64,000 nt of DNA from Bradyrhizobium barranii subsp. apii (GCF_011516635.5 NZ_CP096256.1:391819-455818), one strand, 5' to 3'; positions 44,991 through 54,452 are shown, counted from the stretch's first letter. A program made the numbers and translations. The notes: a model not told the origin generated them from the letters alone.

Positions 44991-45181
44991 ATAGAATCCG
45001 GCACGGCGCCGCCTGAACGCCGCTCGCCGCGATCTTCACATCGACGAGCAGGCGATCGATGGTGGCGGTCCATCCCCCGACGGAAATCGATCGGCTGCGT
45101 CGCGATCCAGATCGACAACCCAAGTCCTGCGTCGCGCCTAGCAATGGCGAGCTCCTGCTCCACGGCATCGCCTGGTGCGCA
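44991..45181 (-). pseudogene. IS66 TnpB-like scrap
   Basis: A minus-strand stretch reading LSIWIATQPIDFRRGMD, the N-terminal motif of IS66 TnpB, after which the frame is lost. Only about 15 residues are recognisable. It shows that another IS66 once lay here, distinct from the one starting at 45182. Confidence 0.4.
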
Positions 45182-45259
45182 GTAAGCCCCCGGTGACGGC
45201 CGCCTTGCGTCGGCAGTGAGGCTTCGCGAAGCCATAGGACTAGTCCTGGAGCTAGTCCT

Positions 45260-45625
45260 ATGGCCAAAGCGGAAGTGGAAGTGATCACGTCGGAGCGGCG
45301 ACGGCGGCATTGGTCGCGGGCTGACAAGGAGCGGATCGTCGCTGCAGCGTTGCAGCCAGGCGCGACGATCCTGGGTGTGGCGCGTGCGTTCGGGGTGCAT
45401 TCCAGCCAGGTGTTCCGCTGGCGCCAGCAGCTGTGCGGGAAGGAGACGCCGTCGCCCGGCTTTGCCGCGGTCACGATCGCCGCCGATCCGCACGTGGCAA
45501 CCGCCCGCACGCAAGGGCTGATCGAGGTCGAGATCGGGGCCGAGACGAAGATCCGGATCAGCGGCTCGGCGGATCCCGCGATAGTGACGGCGTTGATCGC
45601 TGCACTCCGGGCGGGCTCGCGATGA
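45260..45625 (+). CDS. tnpA: IS66 accessory protein TnpA
   Basis: A 121-aa helix-turn-helix protein of the IS66 TnpA family: ERRRRHWSRADKERIVAAAL, then GVARAFGVHSSQVFRWRQQL as the DNA-binding segment, and the C-terminal IRISGSADPAIVTALIAALR. GGAG lies 9 nt before the ATG. The stop overlaps the tnpB start (ATGA), so the two genes were translationally coupled. The role in IS66 transposition is known to be essential but its mechanism is unclear. It is intact, though its element is not. Confidence 0.88.
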   Translation: MAKAEVEVITSERRRRHWSRADKERIVAAALQPGATILGVARAFGVHSSQVFRWRQQLCGKETPSPGFAAVTIAADPHVATARTQGLIEVEIGAETKIRISGSADPAIVTALIAALRAGSR

Positions 45626-45929
45626 CGATCCCGATCCCCTCCGGCACCCAGGTCTGGCTGGCGACCGGCCATACCGATATGCGCAAGGGCTTCGATGGTC
45701 TGGCGCTGCTGGTCCAGGTGACGCTGAAGCGCGATCCGCATGGCGGCCATTTGTTCGTGTTCGCCAGGGCATGTGCCTGTTCGCCAAGCGGCTGGAGCGC
45801 GGCCGCTTCATCTGGCCACAGGCTGTGGACGGAGCGGTGACGATCACGCCGGCACAGCTCGGCTATCTGCTCGAAGGCATCGACTGGCGGCATCCGCAGC
45901 GGACGTGGCGCCCGGAAGCTGTTGGTTGA
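45622..45929 (+). pseudogene. tnpB: IS66 TnpB with internal deletion and frameshift
   Basis: Begins normally as MTIPIPSGTQVWLATGHTDM to DPHGGHLFVF, then jumps to GQGMCLFAKRLERGRFIWPQ in another frame and ends RTWRPEAVG at 45929. The segment that in this family reads about RGRRGDLIKVIWHD is gone: about 45 bp are missing at about 45762-45766, with a frame change. The encoded protein would end at 45840 with an unrelated tail. Confidence 0.85.
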
Positions 45930-45988
45930 GCGCTTGAACGTAACGGCACTGATGCGTGCCGGGCGGAGCTGTGATTCCATCCTTGACG

Positions 45989-47382
45989 ATGATCACAGCC
46001 GATTCGCTCCCTGATGATGTCGCGACGCTGAAGGCGCTGGTGCTCGCCGGCCAGGCGGCGCAGCTCGCAGCGGAATCCAAGGCACGCAATCTCGAAGCCG
46101 AGGTCCGCGCCCGCACGCTGCTGATCGAGCAGATGAAGTTCACGATCGCCAAGCTCAAGCACGAACAGCACGGTCAATCCTCCGAGCGCGCCTCGGTGCT
46201 CGAGCAGCTCGAGCTCGAACTTGCCGACCTCGAGGAGGATGCATCGGAAGCCGAAGCCGATGCGCAGCTGGCAGCCGAACGCGCCAAGGCCGCGAAGATA
46301 GACGTGCAGCCATTCGAGCGGCGGCGTCCGGCGCGGCGGCCGCTGCCCGAGGACCTGCCGCGGGAGCGCATCGTGCATCCTGCATCGGCCCATTGCCCGT
46401 GTTGCGGCGGCGACAGGCTGCGCAAGATCGGCGAGGACGTGACCGAGACGCTGGAACTCGTACCGCGGCAGTGGAAGGTGATCCAGCATGTCCGTGAGAA
46501 GTTCTCCTGCCGCGCCTGCGAGGCGATCAGCCAGCCGCCTGCGCCGTTCCATCCGATCTCGCGCGGGCGCGCTGGACCGCGTCTGCTCGCGCACATCCTG
46601 TTCGCCAAATACGGATTGCACCTGCCCCTCAACCGGCAGAGCACGACGTATGCGCATGAAGGTGTGATGCTGGACGTCTCCACGCTGGCCGACTGGGTCG
46701 GCGCGGCGGCGGCGACATTGATGCCGCTGGTCGAGGCGATCAAGGCGCATGTCCTCGCTGCCGAGCGCATCCATGCCGACGACACCACGGTGCCGGTTCT
46801 GGCCAAGGGCAAGGCGCGCACGGGGCGCGTATGGGTCTATGTGCGGGACGATCGTCCCTTCGCTGGCCACGCGCCGCCGGCCGCCGTGTTCTTCTACTCG
46901 CCCGACCGCTCCGGCACCCATCCAGAGGCGCATCTTGCGACCTATGCCGGACCGATGCAGGCGGATGCCTATGCCGGCTTCAACCGTCTTTACGAGACGT
47001 CGCGCAAGCCTGGCCCGGTCATCGAGGTCGGCTGCTGGGCGCATGCACGGCGCAAGTTCTTCGAGATCGCGCGGCTGAAGAAGGCGCCGATCGCGATCGA
47101 GGCCGTCAAGCAGATCGATGCGCTGTTCGCGATCGAGCGCGAGATCAATGGTCTGCCGCCGCACGAGCGCAAAGCCGCGCGCCATGCGCGCAGCCGCCCG
47201 CTGGTCGATGAGCTTCATACCTTCCTGCGCGAGCGCCGCGCCAAGCTCTCCGGCAAGAGCGAGACCGCCAAGGCGATCGACTACAGCCTCAAGCGCTGGG
47301 ACGTGTTCACGCGCTTCATCGACGATGGCCGGCTGTGCATGACCAACAACGCCGCCGAACGCGAGCTGCGCGCCGTGGCAAG
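45989..47382 (+). pseudogene. tnpC: IS66 transposase TnpC, C-terminally truncated
   Basis: About 465 codons of TnpC: an N-terminal coiled-coil/leucine-zipper region, zinc-binding CPCCGG and CRAC motifs, catalytic Asp in IHADDTTVPVL, Asp in MQADAYAGFNRLY and Glu in NNAAERELRAVA. Right after this Glu the family sequence (about 60 residues) is replaced by unrelated DNA, and the frame runs on to 47596. I placed the start at ATG 45989 (MITADSLPDDVATLK); an upstream start at 45956 is possible. Confidence 0.85.
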
Positions 47383-47407
47383 CCTTGAGTCATTGTGCGC
47401 CCCTTCT

Positions 47408-48247
47408 TTAAGTGCTTGTAAACATTGGAAGCGTGTCCGCGTCAATTTCGCGAGACGGGCGACCCTTTCGGGCAATCGCTGTTTTGACCGTCTCGGACGC
47501 CAAATCGGCAGCTCGAATCTGACAAGGCGCTCGCGGAACAACCTGCACAGCAGGAAGAACGCCGCTGGAGACAAGGCGGCGGATCATATGACTTGAGACA
47601 CCGAGCGCTTTTGCGGCCTCGATCTGCGTAAGCCATTCGCCGTTTTTTTCCGCTGAACGGTAGGCATGGATGCCACGCACACGGCGAATAGAGCTGACCC
47701 GATGTGCTGTCCAGGTCTTACCCATGCCGGTGGGCAAGCCCATCCGATTGAGCGTGGCGGCGATGTGCTCGTCAGACCAGCGCCCGGCCATGCTGCGGAT
47801 AACAGCCAAGGCATCTTCCGCCGTGGAGGAACCGTGTTCACCGGAGCGCGGCTTGCGGATCCGAAGCTCGGAGTGCTGCCCACCCTGCCAATGGATCGTG
47901 AGCACAACGTCGCGTACCGCATCGTCGACGTCCGCGATGATGTCGACAATCAAGGCTCGCAGCAGCTGCTGGCGCGCGCGCATCGTCACATCAGGGGATT
48001 TCCAGGCTACGGACAGGTTATCCGCCAGATCGGCAAAGGTGCCGGGATCGACCGCGTGGCCGGATGACTGATGGTCATTCTGGCGATTTTCCAGCTCACG
48101 CACACGGCGCAAAGCGTACTCCCAGTTCTTCTCCAACTGCGCAGCGATCAGGCGATTATCGGGGTCACAGGCGGCGTAGCGACGCTCAGCAAGCGTGGCA
48201 TCGTACCGGGCTTGCTGGAGTTCCAGATCAAAGATCCGGCGCTTGTC
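47408..48247 (-). pseudogene. Large serine recombinase, C-terminal fragment
   Basis: The frame enters from the IS21 end at 48248 (KRRIFDLELQQARYD, RRYAACDPDNRLIAAQLEKN) and runs to the stop at 47408. The long coiled-coil with DPDNRLIAAQLEKNWE and the later helix-turn-helix-like parts (WSDEHIAATLNRMGLPTGMG, then EAAKALGVSSHMIRRLVSSG) are typical of the C-terminal half of recombinase-family (resolvase/invertase-like) large serine integrases. The catalytic N-terminal domain is absent and does not appear across the IS21, so this is a remnant of an integrative element. Confidence 0.8.
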
Positions 48248-48420
48248 TGCATGTTTCGCGGGATCGTGAGCACGGATTTCAGGGGATCGTGAGCAGAGAT
48301 TTCAGACGATCGTGAGCACGGATTTCGCGGGATCGTGAGCAGCTTTTCAGCAACTCAGCCCGCTTCGGCCGACAACTCAACCGGCTTAGGAACTGCCTCG
48401 TCAGTGAACGAGGAAGGCCG

Positions 48421-49962
48421 ATGCCCACCCAGAGATTGTCGATGCGCCGGATCAAAGAGGTTCTCCGCTTAAAACATGTTCAAGGCTTGCCGGAGCGAGC
48501 CATCGCGCGCACCTTGGGCATCAGCAACGGCGCCGTGCACAGCTATCTACGCCGAGCCGGGGCTGCCGGGCTGAAGTGGCCGTTGCCGGCCGGAATGAGC
48601 GACGAGGACCTGGAGCTGCTGCTTTTCCCGGCGCCGAGGCCTGCGTCGCAGAGCCCCCAGCGGGCCGTTCCCGACTGGGGCTATGTCGACAAGGAGCTGC
48701 GCCGACGCAACGTGACCCGTCGGCTGCTGTGGGACGAGTATCGCGCCACCCATCCCGATGGCTTCGGCTACACCTGGTTCTGCACGACGTACGAGGCCTG
48801 GAAGGGGCGAGCCCGGCCTTCGATGCGGCAGACGCATCTGGGCGGCGAGAAGGTTTTCGTGGATTTCGCCGGCGACACCATCGACGTCATCGATCCCTCA
48901 AACGGGGAAGTGCAGTCGATGAAGCTGTTCGTCGCGGCGATGGGCGCCTCCAACTATACCTATGCCGAGGCCTGTCCAAGCGAGGGGCTCGCCGACTGGA
49001 TCCGGGTCCACATCAATCTTTTCGCCTTCCTCGGCGGCGTGCCGACATTCGTAGTCTGCGACAATCTCAAGGCCGCCGTCACCAATCCCGACCGCCACGA
49101 TCCCGGCCTCAACCGAACCTATGCCGAGATGGCGAGCCATTACGGCACGGCCATTCTCGCAGCCCGGCCGCGGCGCCCAAAAGATAAGGCAAAGGTCGAA
49201 GTTGCGGTGCAAGTCGCCCAGCGATGGATTCTGGCGCGGCTGCGCAACCAACGCTTCTTTTCGTTGGCGGAGCTGAACGCAGCCATCAAAACACTCGTCG
49301 TCGAACTCAATGCAAGGCAGATGCGCGACTTTGGCGCCAGTCGCGCCGAACTGTTCGCCGAGCTCGACAAGCCCAAGCTTACAAAGCTGCCGGACCAGGC
49401 TTACGCTTTCGCACGCTGGAAGCGATGCCGGATCGGCCCCGACTATCATATCGAGATCGATGGACACTGGTATTCCGCGCCGTATCGGCTCATCCGTGAG
49501 CTTGTCGACGCACGCATCGATGACAGAACGGTCGAGATCTTCCACAACGGCCGCAGGATCGCCAGCCACGCCCGCGCGCCCAACCGGCGGGGCCACACCA
49601 CCATCGCCGACCATATGCCCAGCGCCCATCGGCGCTACGGTCAATGGACGCCCGCCGGAGTGATCGTCGCCGGCGAGCGGATCGGTCCGTCGACCGCCGC
49701 CTTCTTCCAGGCCGTGATCGCGGCCCGGCCGCATCCCGAGCAAGGCTTTCGCACCTGCCTCGGCATTCTGTCACTGGTCAAAAGCTACAGCGCGGAGCGC
49801 GTCGAAGCGGCCTGCCGGCGCGGCATTCTGATCAAGGCGCGATCCGTCGCCTCGATCCGCTCCATCCTCCAGAACGGTCTGGATCGTACCTTTCTCGACG
49901 AGCCCTCCGAACACCAACCCCTGCGCCACGGCAACATCCGCGGCCGCGATTATTTTCACTGA
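48421..49962 (+). CDS. istA: IS21 transposase IstA
   Basis: Complete 513-aa IstA. The N-terminal helix-turn-helix is ERAIARTLGISNGAVHSYLR. The integrase core has Asp in VFVDFAGDTID, Asp in FVVCDNLKAAV and Glu in KDKAKVEVAVQVAQ, and the C-terminal part ends GNIRGRDYFH as is usual. The ATG is preceded by GAGGAAGGCCG. istB follows 16 bp downstream in the same operon. Confidence 0.95.
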   Translation: MPTQRLSMRRIKEVLRLKHVQGLPERAIARTLGISNGAVHSYLRRAGAAGLKWPLPAGMSDEDLELLLFPAPRPASQSPQRAVPDWGYVDKELRRRNVTRRLLWDEYRATHPDGFGYTWFCTTYEAWKGRARPSMRQTHLGGEKVFVDFAGDTIDVIDPSNGEVQSMKLFVAAMGASNYTYAEACPSEGLADWIRVHINLFAFLGGVPTFVVCDNLKAAVTNPDRHDPGLNRTYAEMASHYGTAILAARPRRPKDKAKVEVAVQVAQRWILARLRNQRFFSLAELNAAIKTLVVELNARQMRDFGASRAELFAELDKPKLTKLPDQAYAFARWKRCRIGPDYHIEIDGHWYSAPYRLIRELVDARIDDRTVEIFHNGRRIASHARAPNRRGHTTIADHMPSAHRRYGQWTPAGVIVAGERIGPSTAAFFQAVIAARPHPEQGFRTCLGILSLVKSYSAERVEAACRRGILIKARSVASIRSILQNGLDRTFLDEPSEHQPLRHGNIRGRDYFH

Positions 49963-49978
49963 AGCCAAGGAGACCTGT

Positions 49979-50740
49979 ATGCTCAACCATCCCACCCACG
50001 AACGCCTGATCGAGCTCGGCTTGAGCGGCATGGCCAAGGCCTTCGAGGAGCAGCGACGATCGCCTGATCTCGAAGCCTTGCCGTTCGAAGATCGCATCGG
50101 CCTGCTGGTCGACCGGGAAGCGGCGGAACGCGACACCAGGCGGCTCACCACGCGCCTCAAGCTGGCCTCGCTCCGCCAGAATGCCTGCGTGGAGGACGTC
50201 GATTTGCGCACGCCGCGGGGTATCGACCGGGCCGTCTTCGCCAAGCTCGCCAGCGGCGACTGGATCGATCGCCACGAGAATTTGCTCATAACCGGGGCGA
50301 CCGGATTGGGCAAAAGTTGGTTAGCCTGTGCCCTCGGCCACAAGGCCTGCCGAGATAATCGCTCGGTCCTCTATCACCGCGTCCCAAGATTGTTCGAAGC
50401 GTTGGGGCTCGCGCGGGGCGATGGACGTTATGCCCGCTTGCTCAAAACCCTTGGCCGCGCCCAGGTTCTGATTTTGGATGATTGGGGATTGTCGGTGCTC
50501 ACCGCTGCCGAGCGGCGCGATCTACTGGAAATCCTTGACGATCGCCATGGCCGCTCCTCCACCATCGTAACCAGCCAACTCCCTGTGGACACATGGCACG
50601 AAGTTATCGGAGATCCCACGCTAGGCGACGCGATTCTGGATCGCCTCGTCCACAACGCTCACCGCCTCCAGCTTGCTGGCGAAAGCATGCGAAAACGCAA
50701 CGCCAAAACCATCACCCTTGACGAGCAGCCAGAACGCTGA
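49979..50740 (+). CDS. istB: IS21 helper ATPase IstB
   Basis: A 253-aa AAA-type ATPase with Walker A GATGLGKSWLACALG (about residues 104-118), Walker B VLILDDWGLS (about 162-171) and the SQLPVDTWHE motif. AAGGAG lies 8-9 nt before the ATG. It works with IstA in target selection and strand transfer. It is intact and complete. Confidence 0.95.
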   Translation: MLNHPTHERLIELGLSGMAKAFEEQRRSPDLEALPFEDRIGLLVDREAAERDTRRLTTRLKLASLRQNACVEDVDLRTPRGIDRAVFAKLASGDWIDRHENLLITGATGLGKSWLACALGHKACRDNRSVLYHRVPRLFEALGLARGDGRYARLLKTLGRAQVLILDDWGLSVLTAAERRDLLEILDDRHGRSSTIVTSQLPVDTWHEVIGDPTLGDAILDRLVHNAHRLQLAGESMRKRNAKTITLDEQPER

Positions 50741-50911
50741 CCCTATCACCGCCTCGGCCGGAGCGAGGCTGCTCACGATCGTCTGAATTCGGCGCTCATG
50801 ATCGCGCGAAATCGCTGCTCACGATCACTGAAATATGCAGAAATCGCGGCAATCCCGCTAAAAGCGCGCGGCCCTCGCGGCGTGTGAGGCGGCTTTTATG
50901 GTCAATAGTCG

Positions 50912-51425
50912 ATGAACGCCTCCCCTCTCCGTCTCCCTGACGCTGGTTCAATCGAGGCCGTCCTCGCAGACCTCGATCCGGCCTCGGCTGACGACAACCT
51001 CGTCCCAGCGCTCGCCCACGCCTTCGAAGGTTTTTAGTTCAGCGTCGCGCGCATCGACGATGACTACTGGCGCGACACCCGTTCGGTATTTCGACCGGAT
51101 GGCACGCGGATTGGCGAACTGCGGCCCTGGATGACGGCGGAGTTCGCCAAGGACGGCGGCGCCATCGATGCGCTTTGGCGCCGCCTGAAAGAGACGGACC
51201 TGCAGATCACCGAGTGGCGCGGCACCAGCGCGTTTGTCTTCGCACCGACCGGGCCAGGCGCAGCCGACTATGTTCAGATCTCGCTCGGGCGAGAAATCGA
51301 ATGGCGAGCCGGCCCGATCGTCAATCCGAACTACCGCCCGTTTGGCCAAGAGGAACTGCTCGATCCGAGCTGGCCCCGCACTGATCAGCCGCCTCAGTTG
51401 GATCGCCTGGCCGGTCCGGTCTATC
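50912..51425 (+). pseudogene. Hypothetical protein, 5' part, with in-frame amber codon and IS66 insertion
   Basis: ATG at 50912 reads MNASPLRLPDAGSIEAVLAD, meets TAG at 51035-51037 within AFEGF-stop-FSVARIDDDYW, and goes on in the same frame to LDRLAGPVY, where the IS66 (51426) cuts it. The frame resumes at 54549 as RLLGRAGGAVIHVRSFLD. The protein family is not recognised; it has no membrane segment. Both the amber codon and the IS would stop its synthesis, so it is counted as dead. Confidence 0.65.
51418..51425. repeat. 8-bp target duplication of IS66 copy 2, left (GGTCTATC)
   Basis: GGTCTATC at 51418-51425 recurs at 54541-54548 next to the other IS66 end, a perfect 8-bp duplication typical for IS66. 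Confidence 0.95.
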
Positions 51426-51466
51426 GTAAGCGTAGCTCTGCGGCCCTTTTGAATGGCGCTTGACGC

Positions 51467-52069
51467 CTATTTTGTTCGCGTGGCGCGTCGCCGCGGCTTC
51501 CTTGTGTCGGACAACGCGTTGACGGCGGCTTCGAGTGCCTTCCGGTCGACGACGTTGGGATCGAACCGCTCCGGGCCCCAGAGGCGCATGTGTCCGTGCT
51601 CGGGATGGGCGGGGTCGCTGATGGCGGCGAGGTATTCGGCATAGCCTGGCGCACCGCCGACGTCTTCCGGAGGACAACGACCGGCGGCCTCGAGCAGGAA
51701 GGGAAGCCCCTCCGTCGTGGTGTTCTCGAACCATTTTTCGAGCTTGATCACATGGTCCCAGCTGTCGCCGAAGTCATAGAGATAGTGGATCGTCTTGGCG
51801 CCGGTCTCGCGAACGATATCGCACAGCCGCGCTTTGCGGGCATCCATGGGCTGGTGACCGTAATCATTGTCGGGGTCGGGAATCCCCCAATGTGCCTCAC
51901 CAGCAAAGAACTCGAAGAGGTGACTGTTCGTCCAGCCGAATGCCTCCTGAAGCGTCAGATGCAGCCGATCAAGGCGCAGGGTGACGGGTACGACAAGGCG
52001 ACGCATCACCTCCGGCTTCACATCCTTGAGGGTCACCTTGATCCGGACCGCGGTCGTGTTCAGGCTCAT
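51467..52069 (-). CDS. pRiA4b ORF-3-family passenger protein of IS66
   Basis: A 200-aa soluble protein of the plasmid pRiA4b ORF-3 family: VRIKVTLKDVKPEVMRRLVV, LTLQEAFGWTNSHLFEF, IHYLYDFGDSWDHVIKLE and CPPEDVGGAPGYAEYLAA are the family's conserved blocks. The ATG at 52069 overlaps the tnpC stop as ATGA, which implies translational coupling and argues against the longer upstream start at 52150. The family is often found inside IS66-type elements; its biochemical role is unknown. A basic C-terminus (RKPRRRATRTK) could bind nucleic acid. Confidence 0.85.
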   Translation of the reverse strand: MSLNTTAVRIKVTLKDVKPEVMRRLVVPVTLRLDRLHLTLQEAFGWTNSHLFEFFAGEAHWGIPDPDNDYGHQPMDARKARLCDIVRETGAKTIHYLYDFGDSWDHVIKLEKWFENTTTEGLPFLLEAAGRCPPEDVGGAPGYAEYLAAISDPAHPEHGHMRLWGPERFDPNVVDRKALEAAVNALSDTRKPRRRATRTK

Positions 52070-53631
52070 GCCGCCAGCCTCGGATCGCGTGTATGCATCG
52101 TATAGGTCGACGCCCAGGGAAGCAGTTCGTCCAGTCGCGCTGCAGGCCAACCATTGACGAGCTTGGCGAGAACGTCAGCGAGCCAGTGCTCGGCACTGAC
52201 GCCATTGAGCTTACAGGTCTCAATGAGCGAAGCCAGCAATGCCCAATTCCCGGCGCCTTCGTCGCAACCGGCAAAAAGAGAGTTCTTGGCGTTGAGCTTG
52301 ATCGGTCGCATCGCACGCTCGACAGCATTCGTGTCCATTTCGATGCGCCCATCATCAAGATAGAGCGTCAGGCCGTCCCAATGACGTAGTGCATAGCGCA
52401 AAGCCTTCGCCGTGTCGCTCTTCTGCGCAAGGTGATCGAGCTTGGCCTCAAACCACTGCTTCAAGGCTGCAACCAGAGGCCGGGTATGCGCTTGTCGGCC
52501 AGCACGGCGCTCGTCCGCAGATCGGCCGCGGAGGGCCTTCTCGACCGCGTAAAGCTGGGCGATGCGCTCAAGAGCCTCGCGGGCAACCGGAGCTGGCGCA
52601 GGCGCAGCCTCCCGCTCGATCTTCACAAACTGGCGCCGCAGATGCGACCAGCAGAAGGCGAGCGTCCCGGACAGGGCGTCCGCACGCGTCTCTCGGGTCA
52701 TGGTCTTGTAAGCCTGATAGCCGTCGCAGTGGATGATGCCGCGATAGCCCTCCAGCAGCCGCAAGCCATGAACGGCGCCGCGGCCCGGTGCATAGGCATA
52801 GACTACCCCAGGCGGATCAGGTCCGGCCCAAGGCCTGTCATCGCGTGACAGCGCCCAGAAGTAGCCGGTTTTTGTTCTGCCGCGCCCCGGATCCAGCACC
52901 GGCGCCGGGGTCTCATCGACACAGAGCTTCGAGGAGGCGAGCAGAAGCTGGCGCAGACGATGCCACACGGGCTTCAATTCCTGGGCGGCATAGCCGACCC
53001 AGAAGGCGAGCGTGGAACGATCCAGCGCTATTCCGTGCGTCGCCAGCATCTGCGCCTGGCGGTAAAGCGGCAAATGCCAGTGATACTTGGCATCGATCAC
53101 ATGCGCGACCAGCCGCTCGGTGGGCAATCCTCCCCTGATCAATCGCTCGGGAGCCGCGTGCTGCAGGACGACGCCATGACAGGCGCGGCAGGCCAGCTTG
53201 GGACGGCGGGTGATGATGACGCGATACTGCGCCGGAACGACGTCGAGCCTCTGGCTCTCATCCTGACCAATCTCGAAGAGGTTGCCCTTACAAGACGGGC
53301 AGCAGCTCTCGGCCGGCATCATAGTCTCGATGACGCGCGGCAAATGCTCCGGCAGCTGACCACGGTTGGCTCTGCGCGCGGCAGCTCTCTTCTCGCCTGT
53401 TTTGGGATTGGCACGATTCTCGGCGGCTTCGAGAGCCGCAACGGCCTGATCGATATCCTCCAGAACAAGCTGCAGCTGATCAGCGTCCAGCTTTTCCGAG
53501 GACCGACCGAACTGCGCATCTTTCGCAAGCTTGAGCAACCGCTCGAGCCGGGCGCAGCGATCCAGCAGAGCCGCGGCAAAGGCACGCAACTCGGCTGGAT
53601 CGCTCGGTAGCTCATCAGGCAAATCACTCAT
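52066..53631 (-). CDS. tnpC: IS66 transposase TnpC
   Basis: Complete 521-aa TnpC. It has an N-terminal coiled coil (about residues 20-80), zinc-binding CCPSCKGN and CRACHG (about 110-155), catalytic Asp in KLCVDETPAPVL (about 244), Asp in IIHCDGYQAYK (about 304) and Glu in TNAVERAMRPIK (about 443), and a full C-terminus (NSLFAGCDEGAGNWALLASL). The start at 53631 gives MSDLPDELPSD. It lies 51 bp after tnpB and overlaps the passenger gene by 4 bp. Confidence 0.95.
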   Translation of the reverse strand: MSDLPDELPSDPAELRAFAAALLDRCARLERLLKLAKDAQFGRSSEKLDADQLQLVLEDIDQAVAALEAAENRANPKTGEKRAAARRANRGQLPEHLPRVIETMMPAESCCPSCKGNLFEIGQDESQRLDVVPAQYRVIITRRPKLACRACHGVVLQHAAPERLIRGGLPTERLVAHVIDAKYHWHLPLYRQAQMLATHGIALDRSTLAFWVGYAAQELKPVWHRLRQLLLASSKLCVDETPAPVLDPGRGRTKTGYFWALSRDDRPWAGPDPPGVVYAYAPGRGAVHGLRLLEGYRGIIHCDGYQAYKTMTRETRADALSGTLAFCWSHLRRQFVKIEREAAPAPAPVAREALERIAQLYAVEKALRGRSADERRAGRQAHTRPLVAALKQWFEAKLDHLAQKSDTAKALRYALRHWDGLTLYLDDGRIEMDTNAVERAMRPIKLNAKNSLFAGCDEGAGNWALLASLIETCKLNGVSAEHWLADVLAKLVNGWPAARLDELLPWASTYTMHTRDPRLAA

Positions 53632-53682
53632 TGGCCCGAGCTTGCCATGCTTCGCGTCACGATGCAGCGATGATTTGCATTT

Positions 53683-54036
53683 TTACGCAAGCGCTTTCGG
53701 CTGCGGGATCCGAGGCGCGTGCATGCGCGTCCAATCCATGCCGGCCAGCAGTGCTGACAGCTGGGCCCCATTCATCCGCATCACACCGGCCACGATGGGT
53801 GGCCATTTGAAGCCGCTGCCATCGAGCCGCTTCCAGTACATCACAAGGCCGCTGCCATCCCAGACGACGATCTTCACCCGATCGGCGCGCTTCGCACGGA
53901 ACACCACCGCCACGCCCTTCATCGGGTCATGGCCCAGCGTATCCTTCGCCAGCAGCGCCAAGCCCTCTGCACCCTTCCTGAAGTCCACAGGTTGCGTCGC
54001 CACGTAGATCATGAGGCTCGCCGGCATCGTCAGCAT
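53683..54036 (-). CDS. tnpB: IS66 accessory protein TnpB
   Basis: A 117-aa TnpB with all its conserved parts: MIYVATQPVDFRKGAEGLAL, VVFRAKRADRVKIVVWDGSG and VMYWKRLDGSGFKWP. Unlike the TnpB at 45622 it has no internal deletion. It overlaps the end of tnpA by 7 bp. Confidence 0.93.
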   Translation of the reverse strand: MLTMPASLMIYVATQPVDFRKGAEGLALLAKDTLGHDPMKGVAVVFRAKRADRVKIVVWDGSGLVMYWKRLDGSGFKWPPIVAGVMRMNGAQLSALLAGMDWTRMHAPRIPQPKALA

Positions 54037-54452
54037 GAACGTGTCCGTCGCAGCGCAATGAACACATCGCTCAACGCAGCAAGGCCAGGCGCCCCGCGCA
54101 CCTCCACGCGCGCGCCCTGGAACTCAACCGTAACAATGGCTGCTTCCGGCGAACCGGAGGGCTCTGCGGCCGCAGGCAACGCTAATTCCGACACCACCGG
54201 CACGAACGACAGCGTGTCCGCCGACGCCGGCAATACCAACTGGCCCAAACGCGCCCGGCGCCGCCAATCATGCACCTGCTGGGGCCGGCAGCCATGGCGA
54301 CGAGCGACGTCTGTTACAACCGCCCCCGGTTCGAGGCTTTCCGCCGCAATCTGCGCCTTCAAATCATCCGGCCAGCGCTTTCGACCTGCGCCAGCGAACA
54401 CTTCAATACGCGGTGACAACGGTCGTCTTATGTCGTCAGAATGGTCGTCCAT
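54030..54452 (-). CDS. tnpA: IS66 accessory protein TnpA
   Basis: About 140-aa TnpA with the helix-turn-helix AVVTDVARRHGCRPQQVHDW and a C-terminal VEFQGARVEVRGAPGLAALS block. I prefer the ATG at 54452 (MDDHSDDIRRPLSPRIEVF); an upstream in-frame start at 54509 would reach into the terminal region of the element. It is the first gene of the tnpABC operon. Confidence 0.88.
   Translation of the reverse strand: MDDHSDDIRRPLSPRIEVFAGAGRKRWPDDLKAQIAAESLEPGAVVTDVARRHGCRPQQVHDWRRRARLGQLVLPASADTLSFVPVVSELALPAAAEPSGSPEAAIVTVEFQGARVEVRGAPGLAALSDVFIALRRTRSC

Larger units (their letters stand above)
45182..47382 (+). mobile_element. IS66-family element, right end missing
   Basis: Starts with the IS66-type end GTAAGCCCCCGGTGACGGCC at 45182 and carries tnpA, a damaged tnpB and a tnpC that loses homology near 47382. 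No right inverted repeat follows; the next sequence belongs to a serine recombinase on the other strand. The element is immobile. Confidence 0.8.
48248..50839 (+). mobile_element. IS21-family element, copy 2 of the first type (complete, 2592 bp)
   Basis: The ends are TGCATGTTTCGCGGGATCGTGAGCA-like on the left and, inverted, TGCATATTTCAGTGATCGTGAGCA-like on the right. Four GATCGTGAGCA repeats lie inside the left end (48258-48345) and three on the right (50770-50830). The flanks show no target duplication, and the serine recombinase on the left does not continue on the right. It is identical where comparable to copy 1 at the window's left edge. Confidence 0.92.

Noticed and set aside
48250..48350. 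Short regularly spaced repeats that could suggest a CRISPR array
   Set aside because: The repeats (GATCGTGAGCA, about 23-bp period) sit in IS21 ends and occur in inverted form at the other end. No unique spacers or cas genes are present. The same holds for the repeats at 10370-10480.
47408..50911. Serine recombinase interrupted by IS21 with both halves present
   Set aside because: Only the C-terminal half (47408-48247) exists. The sequence right of the IS21 has no recombinase frame and there is no target duplication.
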